From Saccharopolyspora aridisoli (lineage in GTDB: Bacteria > Actinomycetota > Actinomycetes > Mycobacteriales > Pseudonocardiaceae): 60,387 nt of DNA. Where the stretch lies: assembly GCF_004348445.1 (NCBI RefSeq), contig NZ_SMKV01000033.1:1-60387 (forward strand), in the 5' to 3' direction. Positions 52,792 through 60,387 of this stretch are shown here, piece by piece (position 1 is the stretch's first letter; each line of letters opens with the position of its first letter). The translations under genes were made by a program, and so were the position numbers. The notes beneath the pieces were generated by a model. That model was not told the DNA's origin, ran no database searches, and saw only the letters and a list, made by a program, of their open reading frames with translations.

Positions 52792-54372
52792 ATGGCCCGA
52801 CCACACCGAGTGCTCACCGCGATGGCCCTGCTCGTGCTGGTCGCCGGAGGTTGCGGCGTCCAAGGCGATCAGGCCTTGCAACCGCACAACGAGCGCAAGG
52901 GGCCGGTCGGCCCGATCCCCACCGGACTGGACCGGTTCTACGGCCAAGAACTCGCGTGGGGCCCGTGCTCCGGCTACGCGACCACCTCCGCCGACCGGTC
53001 CGCGTTCCAGGACCCGGCTCTGGAGTGCGCGCGGCTGGAAGTGCCGATGGACTACGCGCATCCGGAAGCCAAGACGATCCGGATCGGTGTCCTGCGCAAA
53101 CCGGCCACCGACCAGCAGTCGCGCATCGGAGCCCTGATGGTCAACCCGGGCGGCCCCGGCGCGTCGGGGATGAGCGCGGCGGCGAGCCTGACCACGAGCG
53201 TCAGCGACAACGAGCTCGGGGAGCGCTTCGACCTGGTCGGCTTCGACCCGCGCGGCATCGGCGCCTCCGAACCGGCGGTGCGTTGCTTGAGCGACTCCGA
53301 GCGCGACGCCGAACGCCTCGACTCCGATGCCGACACCTCCCCGCCCGGCGTCGCCGAGTCCGAGCAGGAGGAGCGCGAGTACGCGAGCAAGTGCGCCGAG
53401 CGCACGGGCGTGGACATGCTCGCCAACGTCGGAACCCGCGAGGTCGTGCGAGACCTGGACGTGCTGCGTTCCGCGCTGGGCGAACCGAAGCTGAACTACC
53501 TCGGTTACTCCTACGGAACCCGGATCGGCTCGGAGTACGCCGAGAGCTTCCCCGGCAACGTCCGAGCGATGGTGCTCGACGGCGCGATCGATCCCGGCCA
53601 GACCACGGTGGAGGCACTGGTGGCGCAGGGCGCAGGCTTCCAGCGCGCCTTCGACGACTTCGCCGACTGGTGCGCGGACCGCTCGCAGTGCGCGCTCGGC
53701 AACGACCCGAAGCAGGCGGTCCACCGGTTCCAGCAGCTGACCCGCCCGCTGGTCGACGACCCGGTGCAGGCGGGCCAGGGCCGCGAGCTGTCCTATCAGG
53801 ACGCCACCATGGCGGCGATCCAAGCGCTCTACGCGCCGACGCTGTGGGAGACCCTCGACACCGGGCTCGCCGAACTCCAGCAAGGCCGCGGCCAGACCAT
53901 GCTGAGCCTGGCCGACAGCTACTTCGGCCGGGACTCCAGCGGCCGCTACAGCAACACCACCGACGCCTTCGACGCGATCCACTGCGTCGACGACAAGCGG
54001 GTCACGGATCCCGAGGAGGTCCGGAAGGCCGACCGCCGCTACCGGGAGGCCGCGCCGTTCCTCGACGACGGCAACCCGCCGAGCTCGGCCCGCGACATGT
54101 GCGCGTTCTGGCCGGTCCCGGTGACCGGCGAGCCCACCCAGCCGCAGGTCGGAGAGCTGCCGCCGGTGCTGGTCATCTCCACCACCGCCGACCCGGCCAC
54201 GCCGTACCAAGCCGGTGTGCAGCTCGTGCAGGCGCTGCACGGCAGGCTGCTGACCTACGAGGGCACCCAGCACACCGTGTACCTGCAGGGAGTGAGTTGC
54301 GTGGACGACGCCGGGACGAAGTACCTGGTCGACCTCGAAGTGCCGCCCGAGGGGACCCGCTGCACGGGCTGA
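52792..54372 (+). CDS. Exported lipoprotein alpha/beta hydrolase, TAP-like tripeptidyl aminopeptidase family (CaeA/SlpE-like)
   Basis: 526 residues. Signal and lipobox LLVLVAGGC (Cys21). Fold: GALMVNPGGPGASGMSAA (oxyanion region), FDLVGFDPRGIGASEP, NYLGYSYGTRIGSEYAESFP (nucleophile Ser, about residue 239), then VLVISTTADPATPYQAGVQL (Asp) and TYEGTQHTVYLQGVSC (His). It matches the mycobacterial pair Rv2223c/Rv2224c in family and in lying beside glnA2. Probably a cell-surface peptidase or esterase. Confidence 0.88.
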   Translation: MARPHRVLTAMALLVLVAGGCGVQGDQALQPHNERKGPVGPIPTGLDRFYGQELAWGPCSGYATTSADRSAFQDPALECARLEVPMDYAHPEAKTIRIGVLRKPATDQQSRIGALMVNPGGPGASGMSAAASLTTSVSDNELGERFDLVGFDPRGIGASEPAVRCLSDSERDAERLDSDADTSPPGVAESEQEEREYASKCAERTGVDMLANVGTREVVRDLDVLRSALGEPKLNYLGYSYGTRIGSEYAESFPGNVRAMVLDGAIDPGQTTVEALVAQGAGFQRAFDDFADWCADRSQCALGNDPKQAVHRFQQLTRPLVDDPVQAGQGRELSYQDATMAAIQALYAPTLWETLDTGLAELQQGRGQTMLSLADSYFGRDSSGRYSNTTDAFDAIHCVDDKRVTDPEEVRKADRRYREAAPFLDDGNPPSSARDMCAFWPVPVTGEPTQPQVGELPPVLVISTTADPATPYQAGVQLVQALHGRLLTYEGTQHTVYLQGVSCVDDAGTKYLVDLEVPPEGTRCTG

Positions 54373-54461
54373 CGGCCGTCGCGACCGGGCTCTGGTGAAC
54401 GCCTCCGGTACCGGCCACGCCGCTCAAGACGTTCCCAGGGCCAGGAAGTTAGAGTGCGGCT

Positions 54462-55805
54462 ATGAACCGCCAGCAGGAGTTCGTGCTCCGCACCCTGGAG
54501 GAACGTGACATCCGCTTCGTGCGGCTGTGGTTCACCGACGTCCTCGGCATGCTCAAGTCAGTGGCGATCTCGCCCGCGGAACTGGAGGGCGCCTTCGCCG
54601 AGGGCATCGGGTTCGACGGCTCGGCGATCGAGGGCTTCGCCCGCGTCTACGAGTCGGACATGGTCGCCAAGCCCGATCCGAGCACGTTCCAGGTGCTTCC
54701 CTGGGAGACCGCCGACGGCGAGCACTACTCGGCCCGGATGTTCTGCGACATCCAGATGCCCGACGGATCGCCCTGCTGGTCGGATCCGCGACACGTCCTG
54801 CGCCGGACCCTGTCGCGCGCCACCGAATCCGGCTTCACCTGCTACGTGCACCCCGAGATCGAGTTCTTCCTGCTCAAGGGGCTTCCCGGTGACGGCAGCG
54901 AACCCGAGCCTGCCGACTCCGGCGGCTACTTCGACCAGTCCAGCCACGACGCCGCCCCGCACTTCCGCCGCAACGCCATCGAAACCCTCGAAGCGATGGG
55001 CATCTCCGTGGAGTTCAGCCACCACGAGGGCGCCCCCGGCCAGCAGGAGATCGACCTGCGCTACGCCGACGCGCTCACGATGGCCGACAACGTGATGACC
55101 TTCCGCTACGTGGTCAAGGAAGTCGCGATCACCCAGGGCGTGCGCGCCTCGTTCATGCCCAAGCCCTTCAGCAACCAGCCGGGCTCGGGCATGCACACCC
55201 ACTTCAGCCTCTTCGAAGGCGACCAGAACGCCTTCTACCACCCCGAGGACCCCTACGAGCTGTCCGAGACGGGCCGGGCGTTCCTCGCGGGCATCCTGCA
55301 CCACGCGCGCGAGATCAGCGCCGTGACCAACCAATGGGTGAACTCCTACAAGCGGCTCGTCGTCGGGGGTGAAGCCCCGACCGCGGTCTGCTGGGGCCAC
55401 GCGAACCGTTCCGCGCTGGTCAGAGTGCCGATGTACTCGCCCGGCAAGTCCTCGTCCCGTCGCGTCGAGGTCCGCAACCCCGACTCGGCCTGCAACCCGT
55501 ACCTCGCGTACGCGGTGATCCTCGCCGCCGGCCTGCGTGGGGTGGAGAAGGGCTACGAGCTGCCGCCCGCCACCGAGGACGACGTCTGGAGCCTCACCGA
55601 GCACGAGCGCAAGGCCGCCGGCTACGCCAACCTGCCGCAGAACCTCACCGAGGCGCTCGGCGAGATGGAGAACTCCGAACTGGTCGCCGAAACCCTCGGC
55701 GAGGAGGTGTTCAACTTCTTCCTCCGCAACAAGCGCGAGGAGTGGAACAGCTACCGAAGCCGAGTCACGCCATACGAGCTCTCCTCGATGCTCCCGGTCC
55801 TGTAG
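54462..55805 (+). CDS. glnA2: Glutamine synthetase, GlnA2 type
   Basis: 447 residues. FVRLWFTDVLGMLKSVAISP and GIGFDGSAIEGFARVYESDM open the beta-grasp domain; HPEIEFFLLKGLP, FMPKPFSNQPGSGMHTHFSL, GGEAPTAVCWGHANRSALVR and RRVEVRNPDSACNPYLAYAV supply the metal and ATP sites. The C-terminal region reads AGYANLPQNLTEALGE and lacks the adenylylated NLYDLP motif of GlnA1, so it is probably not regulated by GlnE. Same length as M. tuberculosis GlnA2 (Rv2222c). Confidence 0.92.
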   Translation: MNRQQEFVLRTLEERDIRFVRLWFTDVLGMLKSVAISPAELEGAFAEGIGFDGSAIEGFARVYESDMVAKPDPSTFQVLPWETADGEHYSARMFCDIQMPDGSPCWSDPRHVLRRTLSRATESGFTCYVHPEIEFFLLKGLPGDGSEPEPADSGGYFDQSSHDAAPHFRRNAIETLEAMGISVEFSHHEGAPGQQEIDLRYADALTMADNVMTFRYVVKEVAITQGVRASFMPKPFSNQPGSGMHTHFSLFEGDQNAFYHPEDPYELSETGRAFLAGILHHAREISAVTNQWVNSYKRLVVGGEAPTAVCWGHANRSALVRVPMYSPGKSSSRRVEVRNPDSACNPYLAYAVILAAGLRGVEKGYELPPATEDDVWSLTEHERKAAGYANLPQNLTEALGEMENSELVAETLGEEVFNFFLRNKREEWNSYRSRVTPYELSSMLPVL

Positions 55806-55818
55806 GAGGGCAGCCTGT

Positions 55819-55844
55819 GAGGCGACCGGCGAAGCCGGTTCCTC
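55819..55844 (+). terminator. Terminator after glnA2
   Basis: ACCGGC-GAA-GCCGGT (55825-55839) is extended by GAGG (55819-55822) and CCTC (55841-55844), 13 bases after the glnA2 stop. Confidence 0.55.
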
Positions 55845-55999
55845 CTCGCTCCACCCGAGCAACTCGCACCGCTGGGTTCTGACCGGCGCTGTGCGCGAGC
55901 ACGCCTCGCCCACAGCGCCGCTCAGGGTTGCCCACCTCGCACTGCCAAGCGAAGGGACCGCAGAGTCTCCTGAGGAGGGTGGGGCGATAGGTTGCGGAT

Positions 56000-58900
56000 G
56001 TGACTGATTCGCAGCCGCACCCCGAGCACGACGAAACGCGCTCCGGCGAGTCCGCCGTCGAGCTCCAGTCGGGCGTTTCGGAGCAGTCGTCGGAGTCCGT
56101 CGAACCGGAGTGGCCCGCCGAGCAGCCGTCCGCGGACCGGTCCTCCGCGCTCACCCTGCTCGGCTGCACACTCGCCTGTCGCGACCAGCTGCCCGCGGCG
56201 CGCGTGCTGCGCAAGAGCTTCCGCGAGCACCACCCCGGATCCGGGTTCGTCGTGCTGGTCGTCGACGATCCCGGCGCCGTCCGCGAGGAGCCCGACGCGC
56301 TGTCGATCACCGACATCGGCGTGGACCCGCAAGAATTCGCCAGGCTGGCCATCGGCTGCACCGCCGAGCAGCTGCGCGGCGTGCTTCGTCCGCGACTGCT
56401 CAAGCACCTGCTCCGGTCGGGCTCGACGGTGCTGCACTTCGAACCGTGGGTGCAGGTCTTCGGCCCGTTCACCGAACTCCTCACCGGGCTGACCGCCGAA
56501 CGCCCGGTCGCCCTGGTTCCCCGCGTGCTGCATCCGCTGGCCGCCGACGGACTTCGACCCGGCCCGGCTGACCTCGTCGAATCCGGCACCTTCGACTCCA
56601 GCGCATTCGCGGTCCGTCCCGGTGCCGAGGACCTGCTGACCACCTGGATCGAGCAGCTGCGCCACGACCCCACGATGACCGCGCCCCTCCTCGACGGCGC
56701 TCCCGCGCTCGTCGACCACGAGGTGATCCGCGATCCGGGCGTCGGCCTGTCGGTGTTCAACGCCGCGCAGCGCGAACTGGACGTCGCCGACGGCGAGCAC
56801 GTCGTGGACGGATCGGTGCTGCGCAGCGTGCACTTCGACGGCTTCCAGCCGCAGCGACCCTGGCTGCTGTCGACCGACTACGCCGACAACCCGCGACTGC
56901 TGCTGTCGGAGAACCCGGTCCTGGCCGGGCTGTGCGCGAGCTACCGCAACGCCTTGGTCGACGCCGGGTACGGCCGCGAACAGCCGCACCCCTTCGAAGC
57001 CTTGGCCGACGGTGTCCTGCTGCCCGACAGCCTCCGCAGCCAGTACCTCGACGTCTGGCTCGGCGACGGGGAAGCACCGCCGAGCCCGTTCGAACCCGAC
57101 GGAGCCTCGGCGTTCAAGGAGTGGGCCTGCGCCCCGGCCGACGACCGGCAGCGCACCGCGGGCGGATCCCGCTGGACAGCGGCTGTCTGGGCGGACGACG
57201 ACCTCCTCCGCCGCGACTACCCCGATCCCTTCGGTGCCGACGCCGGGGCGTTCCACGAGTGGTGCGCGGGCGTCGGCGTCGCCAGCGGTCGGGTGCCTGC
57301 CGAGGCCGTGCACCGCCGCACCCGCGGCGACTTGGCGCTCGTGGATCAGCTCGGAGTCGCGGTCCTGGGCAGCGGGCCGCTCGCCGACCTGGTGCGCACC
57401 GCTGTCGGAGCTTCCGGCCTGCCCTCCGCCGACACCGCCTACTACCCGGTGGTGCTGCGCTGCGCCCCCGGCCTGTCCGTGCCGGCAGGTCGCTACGTCA
57501 TCGACGTGCACACCGGCAGCGGCGGCCTCGACTCGGACGCGGCCGAGACCTGGGTCCTGTCGGAGAGCAGCCGCGTCGCGGTCCGCCGGAACGGGCACAA
57601 GACGCGCGTGGTCACGCTGCCCGCGCCCGAGCGCAAGCGCATCGACCTGCCGACCCGAAAGGGAGCCCGCGCGCGGTTCGAGCTCTCCGAGGAGTTCGTC
57701 ATCGCCGCCCACGTCGACCACGCCGCAGAACGCGCCGACAACGCGCTCGGCCTCGTCTCGGCGTTCCTCACCGCGTTCGCCGAGCGCGACGACGTGCGCC
57801 TGCTGGTGGCGGTGAACGGTGCCGCCCGCCACCCGGAGGCCGCCGAACGGCTCCGCTTGGCCACCGCGGCGGATTCCCGCGTCACGCTCGTCGAAGACGA
57901 CGTCGACTTGCACGCGTTGCTCGCGGCAGCGGACTGCTTCGTCTCGCTGCACCGGGGCGACGCGGGAGACGAGCACGCGCTGCGGTTGCTGGAGGTAGCC
58001 GCGCACGGTGTGCCGGTGATCGCCGGTGAGCACGGCGCCGTCGCCGAACTCCTCGGCGACCAGTGCGCGCGCCTCGTGCCCTGCCAAGGCGTCAGCGAAC
58101 CGGACGTCGATGCCGCCGCCGAGATCATGCGCGACGCCGCCGAAGACCCGGAAGGCACCGCGGCCTTCGGTGTCGCAGCCAGGGAGACGTTGCTGGGCAC
58201 GCACACCGTGGCCCGCGCCGGCGCCCGCCTGCGGGAACGCGTCGAGCACGCCTACCGCAACTGGCGCACCAAGTGGTCCGGTGACAAGCACGGCCAGTTC
58301 GACGATCCGCTGCGCCCGCTGCTGGTGGCACGGCACGCGCTGCACCGGGCGCCGGACGTGGGCCAGGGCGGCAACATCGCGCCGACCCTGCGCAAGGCGG
58401 TGCTGCGCGCGCTGAGCCATTACGACGACCACATCCGCGACGTGCTCCGCTCGTTGGTCGACGGGGTCGAGCAGACCGCGGGCGAGTTGCTGCGCCGCCA
58501 GTACGAGTCGGACGGCGACGGTGACGTCGAGGGCATGCGCGCCGAGCTCGCGCAGCTGCTGCGCAGGCAGGACCAGTTCGGCGCGCAACTGGTGGGCACC
58601 GATGACGGCTTGGTCCGCGCCCGAGCGGACCTCGCCGATCAGCACCGCAGGCTCCGGCGCCTGGAGGAGTCCAGGGCCCCGGCGAGCACCGGCGGTTCGC
58701 ATGAGCGGGTCGACGCGCTCGCCGAACGCATCGACGGCCTCACCGGCGCGCTGGAGAAGGTCCTCGACCGCATGGACGCGATGGAGGCCAGGCAACCTCG
58801 GCACGACCTCGAATCCGGGGTCCGCAGCGCGGCGGGCGACGCGGCGAACGCGTTGCAGCGCACCGACGTGCTCCAACGAATCCTGCTGCGCGAGCACGAG

Positions 58901-59701
58901 CGGGCCACCGGTGGCGGGGACGGCACCACGACGCCGGTGCTCTGCGACGCCGGGCTGATGCGGCTGCCCACAGACGACGCGCTGATGCTGCCGTGGTTGT
59001 CGTCGAACCCGTCCTGGGACGCCGACACCTCGGCGCTGATCGATTCGCTGCTCGAACCGGACGGGGTGTTCCTCGACGTCGGCGCCTACGTCGGGTACCA
59101 GACCGTGCGGGTGCTGAGCAAGCTCGGCAACAGCGGTGCGGTCGTCGCGGTCGAACCCAGTCAGCAGGCTCGCGCGCTGCTCAAGCACAACGTCGAGATG
59201 AACGTGCCCTCGGCGTGGGCCAATCGGCTGCTGCTCATCGAGGGCGCGGCCTGGGACGGCCCGGGGGAGCTCGCTGAAGAACCCGCGCTCGCCGGCGGCG
59301 TGTCGGTCAGCCCGATCGCACCGGACGCCGGGCAGGGACAAGGCGCCCGGGTGCCGGCGTTCCGGCTGGACAAGGAGCTGGAGAACCACGCCTCGCTGGA
59401 GAAGCTCAAGCTCTCCGTGGTGCACGTGGACGTGGGTGCCACGGTCCACCGGGTGCTGGGAGGTCTGGTGCGGATGCTGCGCCGTGATCGTCCGTCGATC
59501 GTGTGCTCGTTCACACCAGACGCGATCAGCGGTCTCGGCGATGATCCAGCGGCTGCGCTCCGTGAGTTCGGAACCTGGGGTTACGAGCTGGTGCCGGTCG
59601 GCCGCGACCGTCCGGTCGAGTCCTCTGACCTGCTGGAAGCGATGAAGGCCGCCGGCGGGGGAAGCAGCGTGAAGCTCTGGCTGCGACCGAAGCAGAAGTG
59701 A
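56000..59701 (+). CDS. Giant fusion: two glycosyltransferase-like domains, coiled coil, FkbM-like methyltransferase domain
   Basis: 1233 residues from GTG 56000. Residues 50-345 follow the GT-A type glycosyltransferases that start ARxxLPxARVLxxSFxEHHP: here LACRDQLPAARVLRKSFREH. The family's YLDPDI metal motif is replaced by VLHFEPWVQVF (about 144). Residues 360-740 resemble a GT-B (GT4) enzyme: ADCFVSLHRGDAGDEHALRL stands where EGFGLTMAEAM is expected. Residues 780-950 are charged helix. Residues 1000-1230 are FkbM-like (VFLDVGAYVGYQTVRVLSKL; VVAVEPSQQARALLKHNVEM), but the usual DVEGxE reads HVDVGATVHRVLGG. The domains look intact as folds while the catalytic motifs are altered. No signal or membrane helix. 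Function unknown. Confidence 0.8.
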   Translation: MTDSQPHPEHDETRSGESAVELQSGVSEQSSESVEPEWPAEQPSADRSSALTLLGCTLACRDQLPAARVLRKSFREHHPGSGFVVLVVDDPGAVREEPDALSITDIGVDPQEFARLAIGCTAEQLRGVLRPRLLKHLLRSGSTVLHFEPWVQVFGPFTELLTGLTAERPVALVPRVLHPLAADGLRPGPADLVESGTFDSSAFAVRPGAEDLLTTWIEQLRHDPTMTAPLLDGAPALVDHEVIRDPGVGLSVFNAAQRELDVADGEHVVDGSVLRSVHFDGFQPQRPWLLSTDYADNPRLLLSENPVLAGLCASYRNALVDAGYGREQPHPFEALADGVLLPDSLRSQYLDVWLGDGEAPPSPFEPDGASAFKEWACAPADDRQRTAGGSRWTAAVWADDDLLRRDYPDPFGADAGAFHEWCAGVGVASGRVPAEAVHRRTRGDLALVDQLGVAVLGSGPLADLVRTAVGASGLPSADTAYYPVVLRCAPGLSVPAGRYVIDVHTGSGGLDSDAAETWVLSESSRVAVRRNGHKTRVVTLPAPERKRIDLPTRKGARARFELSEEFVIAAHVDHAAERADNALGLVSAFLTAFAERDDVRLLVAVNGAARHPEAAERLRLATAADSRVTLVEDDVDLHALLAAADCFVSLHRGDAGDEHALRLLEVAAHGVPVIAGEHGAVAELLGDQCARLVPCQGVSEPDVDAAAEIMRDAAEDPEGTAAFGVAARETLLGTHTVARAGARLRERVEHAYRNWRTKWSGDKHGQFDDPLRPLLVARHALHRAPDVGQGGNIAPTLRKAVLRALSHYDDHIRDVLRSLVDGVEQTAGELLRRQYESDGDGDVEGMRAELAQLLRRQDQFGAQLVGTDDGLVRARADLADQHRRLRRLEESRAPASTGGSHERVDALAERIDGLTGALEKVLDRMDAMEARQPRHDLESGVRSAAGDAANALQRTDVLQRILLREHERATGGGDGTTTPVLCDAGLMRLPTDDALMLPWLSSNPSWDADTSALIDSLLEPDGVFLDVGAYVGYQTVRVLSKLGNSGAVVAVEPSQQARALLKHNVEMNVPSAWANRLLLIEGAAWDGPGELAEEPALAGGVSVSPIAPDAGQGQGARVPAFRLDKELENHASLEKLKLSVVHVDVGATVHRVLGGLVRMLRRDRPSIVCSFTPDAISGLGDDPAAALREFGTWGYELVPVGRDRPVESSDLLEAMKAAGGGSSVKLWLRPKQK

Positions 59702-59746
59702 CCGCCCTGCGCCGAACGGGTGGCGTCAAGGTCTGATCAGGGCGAT

Positions 59747-59775
59747 TTGACATTGACGCAGAGTGTGCGTAACTT
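59747..59775 (+). promoter_or_regulatory. rRNA operon promoter P1
   Basis: TTGACA (59747-59752), 17 bases, TAACTT (59770-59775). Strong -35, fair -10. Confidence 0.72.
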
Positions 59776-59900
59776 CTTCTTCGTCGCACGGAAAGCCGAA
59801 CGACGCGGAGTGTTCGCGGCGAACGGCACCGGGAGCGCCACGAGGTCCCGAACTCGGTTCGGGCCCACGTGACAGCGCAAACCGGCTCGGGGCGCGCGGG

Positions 59901-59929
59901 TTGACACCGCGAAGCGCACCGGGTAACGT
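59901..59929 (+). promoter_or_regulatory. rRNA operon promoter P2
   Basis: TTGACA (59901-59906), 17 bases, TAACGT (59924-59929), 154 bases downstream of P1. Tandem promoters of this kind are usual for actinobacterial rrn operons. Confidence 0.75.
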
Positions 59930-60303
59930 AAGACGGCCGCTGGATAGGTGTGGAGCTCCGGTTCCGCGTCCGACCGGCAGTTGATAACTCGAACAGGGCT
60001 CGCAACTTCCGGCGAGAAAGTAAGGGGACCCCCCTGAAAACGCCGAAACGAGGGCCTGCTAGAGTTACCAACACAAGAACGAGGAAATGACTCCCCGGAG
60101 TGCGTGGCCCTGAATGATGGGGTTGTGGCGATGGTGTGGGTGTGTTCTTTGAGAACTCAACAGTGGACTGTTTTGGTTAGTGTTCTTTTATGCCCCTGAC
60201 CAGTGATGCGAGTGATCGTGTTGGTGGTTGGTGGTCTCTTTGAGTATCACGCTCCGATCCTTTGTGGTTGTTGAGCGTGTGCTGGGATTGTTTCAACAAG
60301 GCA
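59930..60303 (+). other. rRNA leader
   Basis: The transcribed leader has no gene. TTCTTTGAGAACTCAACAGT near 60148, and the related TCTCTTTGAGTATC near 60235, are typical actinobacterial leader sequences used in antitermination and RNase III processing. TTGATA at 59981 could be a third weak -35. Confidence 0.6.
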
Positions 60304-60387
60304 TTGTTGGAGAGTTTGATCCTGGCTCAGGACGAACGCTGGCGGCGTGCTTAACACATGCAAGTCGAACGATGAAGCCGCTTCGGT
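60304..60387 (+). rRNA. rrs: 16S ribosomal RNA, 5' end only
   Basis: AGAGTTTGATCCTGGCTCAG at 60311-60330 is the universal 5' site (E. coli position 8), and GACGAACGCTGGCGGCGTGC follows. The start is placed by that offset. The gene runs off the window. Confidence 0.97.

Noticed and set aside
55922..59449. A 1175-codon open frame on the minus strand opposite the glycosyltransferase fusion
   Set aside because: Composition rich in Val, Gly, Arg and His with no motifs; the opposite strand carries recognisable domains over the whole length.
1..60387. CRISPR arrays, insertion sequences, prophage genes and tRNA genes
   Set aside because: Looked for regularly spaced repeats, transposases, phage structural genes and cloverleaf patterns; none was seen.

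Overview
High-GC actinobacterial chromosome, most likely a member of the Pseudonocardiaceae close to Saccharopolyspora. This rests on the codon usage, the mycothiol gene mshB and a mycothiol-dependent isomerase-like gene, an F420-NADP reductase-like gene, PtpA/CobC/GlnA2/PanB genes grouped as in Mycobacterium tuberculosis, and the 5' end of an actinobacterial 16S rRNA at the right edge. The genus is inferred from memory of related genomes.

Left part (1-17 kb): a mixed accessory region. It starts with the tail of a ketoacyl synthase. Then come a small lipoprotein, two frameshifted genes (a PF04672-type methyltransferase and a RibD/DHFR-like reductase), a LysE exporter, a DUF1059 protein, a methyltransferase that overlaps an EamA transporter, and a divergent TetR gene with a clear operator. 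Next are a YbaK deacylase, a thioesterase, a secreted M15 peptidase, two tiny CxxC proteins, a Clp-N/HTH regulator with a promoter embedded in twin palindromes, a DUF3048 protein, mshB, and a UPF0016 manganese exporter behind a yybP-ykoY riboswitch.

17.1-25.3 kb: a complete four-gene operon on the minus strand, jetA-jetB-jetC-jetD (DUF2397, DUF2398, TIGR02680 SMC-like ATPase, DUF2399 Toprim-like nuclease). This is a Wadjet plasmid-defence system of the DUF2397/2398/2399 class (type II by my recollection).

25.9-33.4 kb: a conserved housekeeping block. It holds cobD, SURF1, a fructosamine-kinase homologue coupled to a low-molecular-weight phosphatase (a probable protein-deglycation pair), cobC, Nif3, a coiled-coil zinc-ribbon protein, an RNase H/phosphatase fusion, and the RNase P RNA gene.

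34.2-42.0 kb: a compact type IV secretion-like operon (VirB2-like, PrgI/VirB3-like, VirB4, VirB6-like, VirB8-like, lysozyme/NlpC-P60) with no relaxase, coupling protein or integrase. It sits inside the otherwise conserved block. An RNB ribonuclease, an F420 reductase and a DUF4326 gene follow.

45-56 kb: panB, a PheC-like binding lipoprotein, a SWIM/SNF2 helicase pair, nadE, a CaeA-like exported peptidase and glnA2. At 56-59.7 kb lies a 1233-residue protein that fuses two glycosyltransferase-like domains, a coiled-coil stretch and an FkbM-like domain, with key catalytic motifs altered in all three. The window ends in tandem rRNA promoters, the rRNA leader and the first 84 bases of 16S rRNA.
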